Origin: a virus
IMG/VR virus record: IMGVR_UViG_3300020401_001027
Location: 1-33,244 of that record
Reading direction: 5' to 3' (one strand)
DNA: 33,244 nucleotides
Below, in pieces: positions 13,647 to 20,483 of the stretch. The number at the start of each line of letters is the position of its first letter. Positions within the stretch are counted from its first letter, which is position 1. Made by a program: the position numbers and the translations under genes. The notes under the pieces were generated by a model. It worked only from the letters and a program-made list of their open reading frames with translations, had not been told where the DNA came from and did not search any database.

Positions 13647-13915
13647 GATGAGGTCACTCCATCTATAGTTACATTGTTAGCCCCAGTACCTGGGTTCAGG
13701 TTACCTGATGCTGTAATACCACTTCCTGTAGCAGAGTATTGATACCCTGTGTTGTAATCCATACTATTAATAGTTTCAGTCACTTTGGAGGTTGTCTCCG
13801 TGTGGCTGGTCATTGATCCCTGTGTGAAGTTAGGAACAACAGGGACTGCCTTCATAGGCAGTCCACTTGCACCCAAGATAAACATAAGACCAATAGCCTT
13901 TGTTAATCTATTCAT
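13481..13915 (-). CDS. Small exported Thr/Ser-rich protein
   Basis: 144 residues from ATG 13915, chosen over GTG 13918 because AGGAGG is six bases upstream. The N-terminus (MNRLTKAIGLMFILGASGLP) is a signal peptide. The mature protein is rich in Thr, Ser, Gly and Asn, with repeated TET/TVTET-type beta segments typical of extracellular fibre-like or adhesive proteins. It is likely secreted or virion associated. It follows a similar exported gene by 12 bases and overlaps the next by 166. Confidence 0.6.
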   Translation of the reverse strand: MNRLTKAIGLMFILGASGLPMKAVPVVPNFTQGSMTSHTETTSKVTETINSMDYNTGYQYSATGSGITASGNLNPGTGANNVTIDGVTSSWTGINSRPTFTQTTPGHAFQFTETYQGPGLSQQTIIQRETEVTSVTDTVSIFSQ

Positions 13916-13927
13916 CACATCCTCCTA

Positions 13928-14419
13928 CTATTTAATAGTAATTTCTGTGACAAATTGACCAGTTGCACTAGTGCCAGCTCCGCCAGCAGTCAACGCCATA
14001 GTACCAGCAGAATTGATAGTACCAGCCAGATTGCCAGCGACACCGCCAGCAGTGGTTGTGACATTTCCAAACGCGGGCAAGGAGGCAGCCACACCACTAG
14101 TGATGGCTGTATTTCCTGGGATTGCGTCTCCCTGATTATAGGATTCGGACAGGGTAAATGCACTCCCTGCTGTTGTAACTGCATAAGTACCTTCGCTTAA
14201 AGTAGCAGCAGCAGTTGCACTGGCAGGAGCAGTAAGACCACCCATATCAGACGCAGTAATATTGCTACCACTGACAGAATAAGAACTACCAATTCTAGTT
14301 GCTTGTGAAGCAGCAGAGTCAACTTGAAGTTGAACACTAGTTGTTATTCTATGTGTAAGATCGGCATGTGCGGGTGCCGCCATCAGAAACATACTAAAAA
14401 GCAATGCTGCCTTTCTCAT
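13928..14419 (-). CDS. Exported Ala/Gly/Thr-rich protein, probable beta-repeat structural protein
   Basis: 163 residues with a signal peptide (MRKAALLFSMFLMAAPAHA, cut before DLTHR). The mature part is built from repetitive Ala-Gly-Ser-Thr beta segments (SGSNITASDMGGLTAPASAT; TTTAGGVAGNLAGTINSAGT). GGAAAAC nine bases upstream is the ribosome site. Composition resembles the following gene (shared GSNITAS/GSGITAS), so the two may be paralogues. It could be a minor virion or surface protein; no family is recognised. Confidence 0.6.
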   Translation of the reverse strand: MRKAALLFSMFLMAAPAHADLTHRITTSVQLQVDSAASQATRIGSSYSVSGSNITASDMGGLTAPASATAAATLSEGTYAVTTAGSAFTLSESYNQGDAIPGNTAITSGVAASLPAFGNVTTTAGGVAGNLAGTINSAGTMALTAGGAGTSATGQFVTEITIK

Positions 14420-14498
14420 AAATGTTTTCCAGATACACTCCTGTATTTAGAATATGTATTTTTGAAACACTTATCTTTGTATCCTAGCAAACATCTTA

Positions 14499-14506
14499 AA
14501 TTTATA
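14499..14506 (-). promoter_or_regulatory. Late-promoter-like site for the minus-strand exported genes
   Basis: On the minus strand the sequence reads TATAAATT, a 7 of 8 match to TATAAATA, 80 bases before the 14419 start. It lies in a short palindrome (TTTATATAAA, 14501-14510). No -35 is visible. Confidence 0.4.
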
Positions 14507-14552
14507 TAAAGTGCGTTAAATAGTATATTACCCTCATACCTGTACTTTAAAA

Positions 14553-14810
14553 ATGGAAGACAAAGAATTCTCTGATTTTAAAATGGAGAGAATTGAATGT
14601 CCAAAATGTGGAGCAACTTGGTTAAATGGACAACACTATTGGAGCACAGGTCGTATGGGTGATACTAAAACACTGTCCAATCTGGTCTGTGGTGTAGTTC
14701 CAGGACCAGGGTGTATTAATAAGGACCATAAGAAAGGTCACATCTATGGAGAGAAAGATACTTGGGAATCTAGAATGAAATTTATTGACAGATGGGAGAA
14801 AGAACAGTAA
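14553..14810 (+). CDS. Small zinc-ribbon-like cyanophage protein
   Basis: 85 residues. CPKCGATWLNGQHYW at residues 16-30 is a zinc-knuckle (C16, C19), and C46 and C54 later (NLVCGVVPGPGCINKDH) can complete a Cys4 site. I recall homologues in several T4-like cyanophages but no function. It could bind nucleic acid or a protein partner. It is immediately followed by a coupled small gene (TAATG). Confidence 0.65.
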   Translation: MEDKEFSDFKMERIECPKCGATWLNGQHYWSTGRMGDTKTLSNLVCGVVPGPGCINKDHKKGHIYGEKDTWESRMKFIDRWEKEQ

Positions 14811-14965
14811 TGCCAAGAGGACCTATTACAAGATATGAGATACAGTCAAAACTCTTTAAGTTAAAGGATGAACTTAAAGTAGAAAATGCACCATCAGAGT
14901 ATAAGTATCTTGCTGACCAATACCTAAACAAGGTATTAGATTATGTAGAGCAGTTTAGATACTAG
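14810..14965 (+). CDS. Small helical protein of unknown function
   Basis: 51 residues starting on the last base of the previous stop codon. It starts MPRGPITRYEIQSKLFKLKD and continues with helices rich in Lys, Glu and Tyr. It is soluble and conserved in cyanophages by my recollection, with no known role. Its end marks the start of the 270-base psbA leader region. Confidence 0.6.
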   Translation: MPRGPITRYEIQSKLFKLKDELKVENAPSEYKYLADQYLNKVLDYVEQFRY

Positions 14966-14999
14966 AGACGAAGTAATCCTTATCATCCTGGACAAACCT

Positions 15000-15028
15000 A
15001 GTCTATTGGGATTCTGACCAGTTGTCAA
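15000..15028 (-). promoter_or_regulatory. Possible leftward promoter upstream of psbA
   Basis: Read on the minus strand: TTGACA (15028-15023), 17 bases, TAGACT (15005-15000). It would start an RNA antisense to 14553-14965 and reach the minus-strand exported genes at 14419. The TTGACA here and the psbA -35 form an inverted pair. Confidence 0.35.
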
Positions 15029-15043
15029 GGTGTCACATTGTTG

Positions 15044-15077
15044 TTGACAGATCCCTGGATATGCCTTAATATAAATA
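15044..15077 (+). promoter_or_regulatory. Composite early/late promoter of psbA
   Basis: TTGACA (15044-15049), 17 bases, TAATAT (15067-15072) as a -10, overlapped by an exact TATAAATA (15070-15077). The late motif begins 26 bases after the -35 start, exactly as at 6127. It is followed by a ~150-base leader. Confidence 0.72.
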
Positions 15078-15235
15078 CATCAACAAGTGAGGGTTCCCCC
15101 ACATTTGTTTTACACGCCTTACCAGGACTAAACAGCGTGTCTAAACAACAGTCCTTCATACCCACTCTGGAGGGTAGAGTGGGAATACTATACTCAGTAC
15201 CACCCCGTACTACTACATAACCCTTTTTCAAAACA
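15078..15235 (+). promoter_or_regulatory. Structured 5' leader of psbA
   Basis: Gene-free leader. CCCACTCT (15161-15168) pairs perfectly with AGAGTGGG (15176-15183) around a GGAGGGT loop that looks like a ribosome-binding sequence. AGTAC (15196-15200) pairs with GTACT (15207-15211). No Shine-Dalgarno sequence lies directly before the ATG at 15236. RNA motifs called PhotoRC are known upstream of psbA in cyanobacteria and their phages; I cannot confirm that this is one. Confidence 0.5.
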
Positions 15236-16318
15236 ATGGCTACAACACTTTCAAGACAACAATCTACATCCACCTGGGAACAATTTTGCCAGTGGGTGAC
15301 CTCAACCAATAACCGTCTGTATGTTGGTTGGTTTGGTGTGCTGATGATTCCAACTCTGTTGGCAGCCACCGTATGCTTCATTACTGCTTTCGTTGCTGCT
15401 CCCCCTGTGGACATTGACGGAATCAGAGAACCTGTTGCTGGTTCACTTCTGTATGGTAACAACATCATCTCTGGTGCTGTTGTCCCTTCTTCCAACGCAA
15501 TTGGTCTTCACTTCTACCCCATTTGGGAGGCAGCATCTCTGGATGAATGGCTCTACAATGGTGGTCCTTACCAACTGGTAGTTTTCCACTTCCTCATTGG
15601 CATCTTCTGCTACCTGGGTCGTGAGTGGGAACTGTCTTACAGACTGGGTATGCGCCCTTGGATCTGTGTTGCTTATTCTGCACCTGTTGCAGCAGCATCC
15701 GCAGTCTTCCTGGTATATCCCTTTGGTCAAGGTTCTTTCTCAGATGGCATGCCCCTTGGCATCTCTGGCACATTCAACTTCATGCTTGTCTTCCAAGCTG
15801 AGCACAACATCCTGATGCACCCCTTCCACATGCTGGGAGTTGCTGGTGTCTTTGGTGGTTCACTGTTCTCTGCAATGCATGGTTCTCTGGTTACATCTTC
15901 ACTGGTTCGTGAAACCACTGAAACTGAGTCACAGAACTATGGTTACAAGTTTGGACAAGAAGAAGAGACCTACAACATTGTTGCTGCTCATGGATACTTT
16001 GGTCGTCTGATCTTCCAATATGCATCCTTTAACAACAGCAGAAGTCTTCACTTCTTCCTGGCAGCATGGCCTGTTGTTGGCATCTGGTTCACTGCACTGG
16101 GCGTAAGCACCATGGCATTTAACCTGAATGGCTTCAACTTCAACCAGTCAGTTCTTTCCCAACAGGGTCAAGTTCTGAATACCTGGGCAGATGTTCTTAA
16201 CAGAGCAAACCTGGGTATGGAAGTTATGCATGAAAGAAATGCACACAACTTCCCACTGGATCTGGCTGCTGTTGAGACCACTCCTGTTGCCTGCCTGCAA
16301 GCACCAGCAGTTGGTTGA
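15236..16318 (+). CDS. psbA: Photosystem II reaction centre protein D1
   Basis: 360 residues, full length. Key residues are all in place: Y161 (TyrZ), D170, E189, H190, H198, H215, H332, E333, D342, and A344 as the processing site, followed by a 16-residue C-terminal extension removed by CtpA. Residue 130 is Glu, the feature of the high-light D1:2 type rather than the Gln of D1:1. D1 sits in the thylakoid membrane, binds P680, pheophytin and the manganese cluster, and turns over quickly in light. Phage psbA is thought to keep photosystem II repaired after host shut-off. It has its own composite promoter and terminator, so it is a single-gene unit. Confidence 0.98.
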   Translation: MATTLSRQQSTSTWEQFCQWVTSTNNRLYVGWFGVLMIPTLLAATVCFITAFVAAPPVDIDGIREPVAGSLLYGNNIISGAVVPSSNAIGLHFYPIWEAASLDEWLYNGGPYQLVVFHFLIGIFCYLGREWELSYRLGMRPWICVAYSAPVAAASAVFLVYPFGQGSFSDGMPLGISGTFNFMLVFQAEHNILMHPFHMLGVAGVFGGSLFSAMHGSLVTSSLVRETTETESQNYGYKFGQEEETYNIVAAHGYFGRLIFQYASFNNSRSLHFFLAAWPVVGIWFTALGVSTMAFNLNGFNFNQSVLSQQGQVLNTWADVLNRANLGMEVMHERNAHNFPLDLAAVETTPVACLQAPAVG

Positions 16319-16346
16319 TACAATCTAAAAACTGAATACAACACAG

Positions 16347-16372
16347 AGGGACCTACAACAGGTCCCTTTTTT
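16347..16372 (+). terminator. Intrinsic terminator of psbA
   Basis: GGGACCT (16348-16354) pairs with AGGTCCC (16360-16366), loop ACAAC, with an extra A-T pair at the base and six T residues after it. Confidence 0.9.
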
Positions 16373-16390
16373 ATTGGGTAGAAATACCAC

Positions 16391-16424
16391 TTGACATTCA
16401 CTGTGAAGTTGTGTAAACTAAATA
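16391..16424 (+). promoter_or_regulatory. Composite promoter of psbD
   Basis: TTGACA (16391-16396), 17 bases, TAAACT (16414-16419) and an overlapping ACTAAATA (16417-16424), a degenerate late motif followed by C as in the psbA and 6127 promoters. Geometry matches those two sites exactly. Confidence 0.6.
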
Positions 16425-16452
16425 CATAACAGAATTCTAGAGGTTTAATTTC

Positions 16453-17514
16453 TTGGCTTCGTCTACACTTTCACAACCTATTGCGCAGAGGGGGTGGTTT
16501 GATGTCCTGGATGACTGGCTTAAACGAGATCGTTTTGTCTTTGTGGGTTGGTCTGGACTATTACTTTTTCCCACTGCTTATCTGGCCATTGGCGGCTGGC
16601 TTACTGGCACGACTTTTGTCACGAGTTGGTACACCCACGGTCTTGCTAGTTCCTATCTTGAGGGTGCTAATTTTCTCACGGCGGCTGTGTCAACGCCTGG
16701 TGATGCTATGGGTCATTCTCTTCTTTTACTTTGGGGTCCTGAAGCTCAGGGCAGTTTCATCAGGTGGTGCCAACTTGGAGGGCTTTGGACCTTTGTTGCT
16801 CTCCACGGTGCCTTTGCTCTGATTGGTTTCATGCTTCGTCAGTTTGAACTGGCAAGACTTGTTGGCATCAGACCTTACAATGCAATTGCATTCTCTGGTC
16901 CTATTGCTGTTTTTGTCAGCGTTTTTCTTCTATATCCTCTGGGACAGTCATCCTGGTTCTTTGCACCATCCTTTGGTGTTGCAGCAATTTTCAGGTTCCT
17001 TCTGTTCCTTCAGGGTTTCCACAACTGGACACTCAACCCCTTCCATATGATGGGTGTTGCAGGTATCCTGGGTGGAGCACTTCTATCTGCTATTCACGGA
17101 GTAACCGTTGAAAACACACTCTACCAAGATGGTGAGCAGGCAAGCACTTTCAAAGCTTTTGAACCTACGCAGGAAGAGGAGACTTATTCAATGGTCACTG
17201 CGAACAGATTTTGGTCGCAGATCTTCGGCGTTGCTTTTAGTAATAAGCGTTGGCTTCATTTCTTTATGCTCTTTGTTCCAGTTATGGGACTCTGGGTTTC
17301 CAGCATTGGGATTATCGGTCTTGCTCTCAACCTTCGTGCTTATGACTTTGTTAGTCAGGAGATTAGAGCAGCTGAGGACCCAGAGTTTGAAACTTTTTAC
17401 ACAAAGAACATTCTTCTGAATGAAGGAATCAGAGCTTGGATGGCACCTGCTGACCAACCACATGAAAACTTTGTATTCCCAGAGGAAGTTCTTCCAAGAG
17501 GTAATGCACTATGA
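16453..17514 (+). CDS. psbD: Photosystem II reaction centre protein D2
   Basis: 353 residues if translation starts at TTG 16453; an in-frame TAG at 16438 and the absence of any ATG until residue 86 leave TTG as the only start giving a full-length D2. AGAGG lies about ten bases upstream. The protein has [20 protein letters not shown] near the N-terminus, TyrD at Y161, and H190 and H198 for pigment/iron ligation (one higher than usual numbering). D2 pairs with D1 in the photosystem II core. It follows psbA in the same direction but has its own promoter. The stop codon overlaps the next small membrane gene. Confidence 0.96.
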   Translation: MASSTLSQPIAQRGWFDVLDDWLKRDRFVFVGWSGLLLFPTAYLAIGGWLTGTTFVTSWYTHGLASSYLEGANFLTAAVSTPGDAMGHSLLLLWGPEAQGSFIRWCQLGGLWTFVALHGAFALIGFMLRQFELARLVGIRPYNAIAFSGPIAVFVSVFLLYPLGQSSWFFAPSFGVAAIFRFLLFLQGFHNWTLNPFHMMGVAGILGGALLSAIHGVTVENTLYQDGEQASTFKAFEPTQEEETYSMVTANRFWSQIFGVAFSNKRWLHFFMLFVPVMGLWVSSIGIIGLALNLRAYDFVSQEIRAAEDPEFETFYTKNILLNEGIRAWMAPADQPHENFVFPEEVLPRGNAL

Positions 17515-17633
17515 TTGAATCAATTGCCACATTTACATTGGCATTTGGTGTAGGGTTCTTACTGGTCAAACTGGTAAGAACCACTTACAAGATGTCTAGA
17601 ATTTTATATGAAAATTTCAGACACATGGGGTAA
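17511..17633 (+). CDS. 40-residue one-helix membrane protein
   Basis: Starts ATGA on the psbD stop codon, so likely translated with D2. A hydrophobic helix at about residues 5-21 ([18 protein letters not shown]) is followed by a basic tail. The size and coupling to psbD suggest a photosystem-related accessory peptide, but it matches no known Psb subunit that I can name. Confidence 0.55.
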   Translation: MIESIATFTLAFGVGFLLVKLVRTTYKMSRILYENFRHMG

Positions 17634-17639
17634 ACACAC

Positions 17640-17843
17640 ATGTTAGCAATCATTTATTTTACAATTTTTGCTGCTGTGCTTGGGGGTTCCTTTGCCTTGA
17701 TGTGGGCTAATATCAAATCAATCACTGAAATGAATAAGCCCATTAAAACTGTTAAGCATCCAGAGGCACCCCAAGCAGGTGAAGAGTTGATGTATGTTGA
17801 CTTCTCAAGAGAAAAACTGGAGAGGTTGTATGAAAAGGAATAG
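17640..17843 (+). CDS. Small one-helix membrane protein
   Basis: 67 residues. An N-terminal helix (about 2-23, LAIIYFTIFAAVLGGSFALM) precedes a soluble tail with Lys-rich and acidic parts (VDFSREKLERLYEKE). The ribosome site is weak. It is similar in plan to the other mini membrane proteins downstream of psbD. Function unknown. Confidence 0.6.
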   Translation: MLAIIYFTIFAAVLGGSFALMWANIKSITEMNKPIKTVKHPEAPQAGEELMYVDFSREKLERLYEKE

Positions 17844-17851
17844 AGAATGTT

Positions 17852-17986
17852 ATGACTGTTCATTCAGACCACCATCATGAACCTAATGGTGAGAGGGTTA
17901 CACTTAAGCAATTGTTGATTGGTTGTTCAGTAGTATTTGCTTTCACTATCCTTTGTTTCTATATCATGTTATTAGGAATGCTATGA
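17852..17986 (+). CDS. 44-residue His-rich one-helix membrane protein
   Basis: MTVHSDHHHEPNGE at the N-terminus is His-rich and could bind metal or pigment; a helix follows at about residues 19-44 (LLIGCSVVFAFTILCFYIML). Size and architecture resemble single-helix photosynthetic subunits, but no specific match is recognised. Located between psbD and petF. Confidence 0.55.
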   Translation: MTVHSDHHHEPNGERVTLKQLLIGCSVVFAFTILCFYIMLLGML

Positions 17987-18012
17987 CAGGTAACTAGGTT
18001 GACCAATCACTA

Positions 18013-18018
18013 TATAAT
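18013..18018 (+). promoter_or_regulatory. Possible -10 element before petF
   Basis: An exact TATAAT in TATATAATAA. No good -35 is present at 16-18 bases; TTGACC at 17999 is too close. A promoter here would put the transcript start at about 18025, right at the hairpin at 18029. Confidence 0.35.
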
Positions 18019-18028
18019 AAGTTACAAT

Positions 18029-18049
18029 GGGAGGGAAACCTCCCTTTTT
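18029..18049 (+). terminator. Terminator-like hairpin just before petF
   Basis: GGGAGG pairs with CCTCCC around GAAA, followed by five T residues. It can end the psbD operon. If the TATAAT at 18013 is a promoter, the same hairpin caps or attenuates the petF mRNA. Confidence 0.7.
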
Positions 18050-18060
18050 AATGGAGTACT

Positions 18061-18354
18061 ATGGCTACTTACACTGTCACTCTCAAAACCACAGATGGTG
18101 ATCATACCTTTGCAGTAGATGAAGACACTTATATCCTTGATGCTGCAGATGAACAAGGTATTGATCTCCCTTACTCTTGTAGAGCAGGTGCCTGTTCATC
18201 TTGTGCAGGTAGAATTCTGGAAGGGACTGTAAATCAAGAAGACCAATCATTCTTGGATGATGATCAGATTGAAGCAGGGTTTGCGCTACTATGTGTGTCA
18301 TACCCTACTAGCAATTGTATAATTCAAACAGAAGCAGAAGAGGAGCTGTATTGA
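18061..18354 (+). CDS. petF: Plant-type [2Fe-2S] ferredoxin
   Basis: 97 residues, the usual length. The iron-sulfur ligands are C40, C45, C48 ([10 protein letters not shown]) and C78 (LLCVSYP), all at standard spacing. It takes electrons from photosystem I and passes them to partner enzymes; in cyanophages it is thought to feed ribonucleotide reduction, bilin synthesis or other reductive steps. It is probably soluble in the cytoplasm. GGAG lies six bases before the ATG. A terminator follows 27 bases after the stop. Confidence 0.97.
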   Translation: MATYTVTLKTTDGDHTFAVDEDTYILDAADEQGIDLPYSCRAGACSSCAGRILEGTVNQEDQSFLDDDQIEAGFALLCVSYPTSNCIIQTEAEEELY

Positions 18355-18381
18355 CTCCTCACACATAAATTGTTATACTAT

Positions 18382-18402
18382 GGGGGTTATGCCCCCTTTT
18401 TT
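18382..18402 (+). terminator. Intrinsic terminator of petF
   Basis: GGGGG (18382-18386) pairs with CCCCC (18392-18396), with TTATG in the loop, followed by six T residues. The next gene starts at the end of the T run. Confidence 0.85.
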
Positions 18403-18717
18403 ATGCTTGGAAATCTTGAACCAGAAGAAAGAGAACTTACCCTCACTGAACAGATTGCTCAGGTAATCAATCAACTGGGATGGGAAGTAAGTGATGAGAT
18501 TGATGTAGAGATTGGTGGAACACAGGTCTCTGGTATTGATGTTGGTGAGGTCTATAATAAGAAGTGGCAATCACCTAAGGGCACACGTAAATTCAACAAA
18601 GACGCCTTCATCATTATCAAGAATCAATCACGCAGAGACCTTACTAAGTCACAACCATTTGCTGAGGGTGAATTCAAACCCCAACACCCTCTACAAATAA
18701 ATAAAAAAAAGAAATAA
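18403..18717 (+). CDS. Conserved cyanophage protein of unknown function
   Basis: 104 residues from ATG 18403; the alternative start at 18370 would run through the terminator. No ribosome site is seen because the T run is directly before it. It has an acidic N-terminal helix (PEERELTLTEQIAQVINQLG), then beta-like segments (EVSDEIDVEIGGTQVSGIDV), and a Lys-rich tail. Similar proteins occur in cyanophages by memory; function unknown. The region is soluble throughout. Confidence 0.65.
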   Translation: MLGNLEPEERELTLTEQIAQVINQLGWEVSDEIDVEIGGTQVSGIDVGEVYNKKWQSPKGTRKFNKDAFIIIKNQSRRDLTKSQPFAEGEFKPQHPLQINKKKK

Positions 18718-18721
18718 GAAG

Positions 18722-19210
18722 ATGAAGACCTACTCTGAATTTATTCAAGAGGCATCCCTAAATCGCATTCGTCAAAAGGATAAGAAAGGTGGGATGGCTA
18801 TTATGTCTGCTCAAAGAGGAGACAAGTCTAACAAGGAGAACAAGGCACGTTCCAAGCAGTTAGACAAGGATATCAGGGGAGCAGGTCTTCCAGGTGCTAC
18901 AAAGGTCTCTGGGAGGTACACAGAGAACCCTGGCACAAAGGATGAGAAGAAAGTGGGTGAGAGATCCCATGTAGTATCCTCAGGTAAGATGGGTAAGAAG
19001 AAGTTCAAGAAGGCAATCACTAAATTGGGTAAGAAATATAACCAGGATTCTGTTCTGATTAAGAAGAAACCCAAGGGCAGTGCTCAACTTGTTGGAACAA
19101 ATAAGTCTTGGCCAGGTGAGGGTAAGCGTGTTAAGGTTGGTAAGATGAACCCTGGTAAGACTGGTGAGTTTGATACCAAAGTAAAAGGAAAGACATTCAC
19201 ATATGAGTAG
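18722..19210 (+). CDS. Highly basic conserved phage protein
   Basis: 162 residues, very rich in Lys and Gly. It starts MKTYSEFIQEA, a start seen in several T4-like cyanophage proteins. The body has GAGLPGATKVSGRYTENPGT, SHVVSSGKMG and KKKFKKAITKLGKKYNQDSV, suggesting a nucleic-acid-binding or enzyme-like domain, but no family is recognised. It overlaps the next gene by eight bases. Confidence 0.65.
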   Translation: MKTYSEFIQEASLNRIRQKDKKGGMAIMSAQRGDKSNKENKARSKQLDKDIRGAGLPGATKVSGRYTENPGTKDEKKVGERSHVVSSGKMGKKKFKKAITKLGKKYNQDSVLIKKKPKGSAQLVGTNKSWPGEGKRVKVGKMNPGKTGEFDTKVKGKTFTYE

Positions 19211-19430
19211 GAGATTCAAACCTGTGGGTAGAAAACCAAAGTTTCCATTTAATCATGTAGTCCTAGAAGATAGGAAAGAGGTATGGATCAAGGGTGGTTA
19301 CCCTAGTTGCATGGGTGTTCCAGCAGCTATGAAACAATTCTATCCTGAGTACACCTCACATTTAGCAAAAGAAGAGTTTATTGAAGAACTCAAAATCAAT
19401 CCAGAGGCAAGAAACAAACTAGATGTCTGA
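19203..19430 (+). CDS. Small conserved protein of unknown function
   Basis: 75 residues, starting inside the end of the preceding basic gene. It has a basic N-terminus (MSRRFKPVGRKPKFPFNHVV) and a mixed-charge helical C-terminus. Soluble. No known domain. It overlaps the next short gene. Confidence 0.55.
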   Translation: MSRRFKPVGRKPKFPFNHVVLEDRKEVWIKGGYPSCMGVPAAMKQFYPEYTSHLAKEEFIEELKINPEARNKLDV

Positions 19431-19524
19431 CCCCTATTTCAGTTTTAGCCCTCTGCTACAACAAGCAGGGGGCATTATCATTTCAATATTTTTAATTTCA
19501 ATCCCATTTTTAATAGTACTATGA
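19423..19524 (+). CDS. 33-residue hydrophobic peptide
   Basis: Overlaps the preceding gene by eight bases and the glutaredoxin gene by ATGA. It encodes a polar dozen residues and then one hydrophobic helix (GGIIISIFLISIPFLIVL) ending almost at the stop codon. A 10-bp hairpin lies inside it. It may be a membrane peptide, or its frame may simply span a regulatory hairpin. Confidence 0.45.
   Translation: MSDPYFSFSPLLQQAGGIIISIFLISIPFLIVL
19448..19473 (+). other. Strong hairpin inside the 33-residue frame before glutaredoxin
   Basis: GCCCTCTGCT (19448-19457) pairs with AGCAGGGGGC (19464-19473), one G-T pair, ACAACA loop. No T tract follows, so it is not a normal terminator. It could regulate translation of the glutaredoxin gene. 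Confidence 0.5.
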
Positions 19525-19757
19525 CCTTCACAGTTTACTCCAAGGAAGCTTGTCCTTTTTGTACCAAAGTTCAGTCAGCATTGCAGCTTGCAGAATTGAG
19601 ATATGTGGTGTATAAACTAGGTAGGGACTTCACCAAAGAGGAATTCTACAAAGAGTTTGGTAAGGGTGCCACATTCCCTAGGGTTGTGGTTAATGACACT
19701 CTCCTTGGTGGTTGTTCAGAAACTGTTAAATATCTCAAAGAAAATAATCTTGTATGA
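19521..19757 (+). CDS. nrdC: Glutaredoxin
   Basis: 78 residues, the size of a small glutaredoxin. The dithiol active site is C11-P-F-C14, the cis-proline is in TFPRVVVND (about residue 53), and the GGCSETVKYL segment contacts glutathione. T4 nrdC is the reductant for phage ribonucleotide reductase; this gene probably has the same job, in the cytoplasm. It is ATGA-coupled to the short peptide before it and ATGA-coupled to the next gene. Confidence 0.92.
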   Translation: MTFTVYSKEACPFCTKVQSALQLAELRYVVYKLGRDFTKEEFYKEFGKGATFPRVVVNDTLLGGCSETVKYLKENNLV

Positions 19758-20119
19758 TGGATGACAAAGATAACTACGAATTCTACGATGTAGTAGAACA
19801 CTCAATTGATTATGCTTTTCAGGGAAAGTTCATGCTTAACATGTATGACTATCTGAAAAGTAGTAAAGCAACCAAGAGAGATGTACAGGAGTTTATTGAC
19901 AGCACAACATCACAAGAAATAAATCTTCTTATCCTTGACCTTGATACTTATCTGGAAGGAGGTTCTGACAATGAGCACCAACAGTTGAGAGAGGGGTATG
20001 GTCATCTGGGCAAACCAGAGGCAAGGAAGATAAGAAATTATTTGTATGGAATACTACAGGATGCTTGGAAGTATGAGCAAGAAAAAAGACCAGGGAGAAA
20101 AAGAAAACCCTCTAAATAA
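19754..20119 (+). CDS. Conserved cyanophage protein of unknown function
   Basis: 121 residues, ATGA-coupled to nrdC. It is helical and soluble, with an acidic N-terminus (DDKDNYEFYDVVEHSIDYAF), a central QEINLLILDLDTYLEGG, and a basic tail (KRPGRKRKP). ATG 19754 is followed by a second ATG at 19757, either being possible. Its last 47 bases overlap the next gene. Function unknown. Confidence 0.65.
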   Translation: MMDDKDNYEFYDVVEHSIDYAFQGKFMLNMYDYLKSSKATKRDVQEFIDSTTSQEINLLILDLDTYLEGGSDNEHQQLREGYGHLGKPEARKIRNYLYGILQDAWKYEQEKRPGRKRKPSK

Positions 20120-20459
20120 TCAAAATAACTCAACATCTCTTAAACTAAATCGTGGTGTTGAGTTATTACTCAGAAATAAGAGGAGGAAAGAACTAGACGC
20201 TTCACAAAGTAAAGTTCTAAAGGGGAGGAGTAAAATGATCGCAGTCACCCTTACACTGTCTACTGTAATCTCTATCATGTTCCTTTTGTTAGGAGGTGTG
20301 ATAGGATATCTGCTTAAAGAATATGTGAATGAAAGAAACTCAACTTTTATTCCAACACATCCTGAGATGTTTGATGAGCATGGACAAATTATTCCAGATG
20401 ATATTCTGGCAGTGAGATTTGAAAATGGTCCTGAAACATTTCTTGAGGATGAAGAATAA
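20073..20459 (+). CDS. Bitopic membrane protein of unknown function
   Basis: 128 residues from ATG 20073. A basic, polar N-terminal domain of about 60 residues is followed by a transmembrane helix (about 65-87, VTLTLSTVISIMFLLLGGVI) and an acidic C-terminal tail with HPEMFDEHGQIIPDDILAVR. Positive-inside rules place the N-terminus in the cytoplasm. No family recognised. It ends at a late-promoter-like sequence. Confidence 0.6.
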   Translation: MSKKKDQGEKENPLNNQNNSTSLKLNRGVELLLRNKRRKELDASQSKVLKGRSKMIAVTLTLSTVISIMFLLLGGVIGYLLKEYVNERNSTFIPTHPEMFDEHGQIIPDDILAVRFENGPETFLEDEE

Positions 20460-20462
20460 ATA
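20455..20462 (+). promoter_or_regulatory. Late-promoter-like site
   Basis: AATAAATA, a 7 of 8 match to TATAAATA, over the stop codon of the previous gene and 29 bases before the 20484 start. Confidence 0.4.
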
Positions 20463-20483
20463 ACCAAACCTGAATTTATAACT

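Noticed and set aside
16481-17050. Long alternative-frame ORFs inside psbD
   Set aside because: They are hydrophobic by-products of the D2 membrane-helix codons in another frame; D2 itself is unmistakable.
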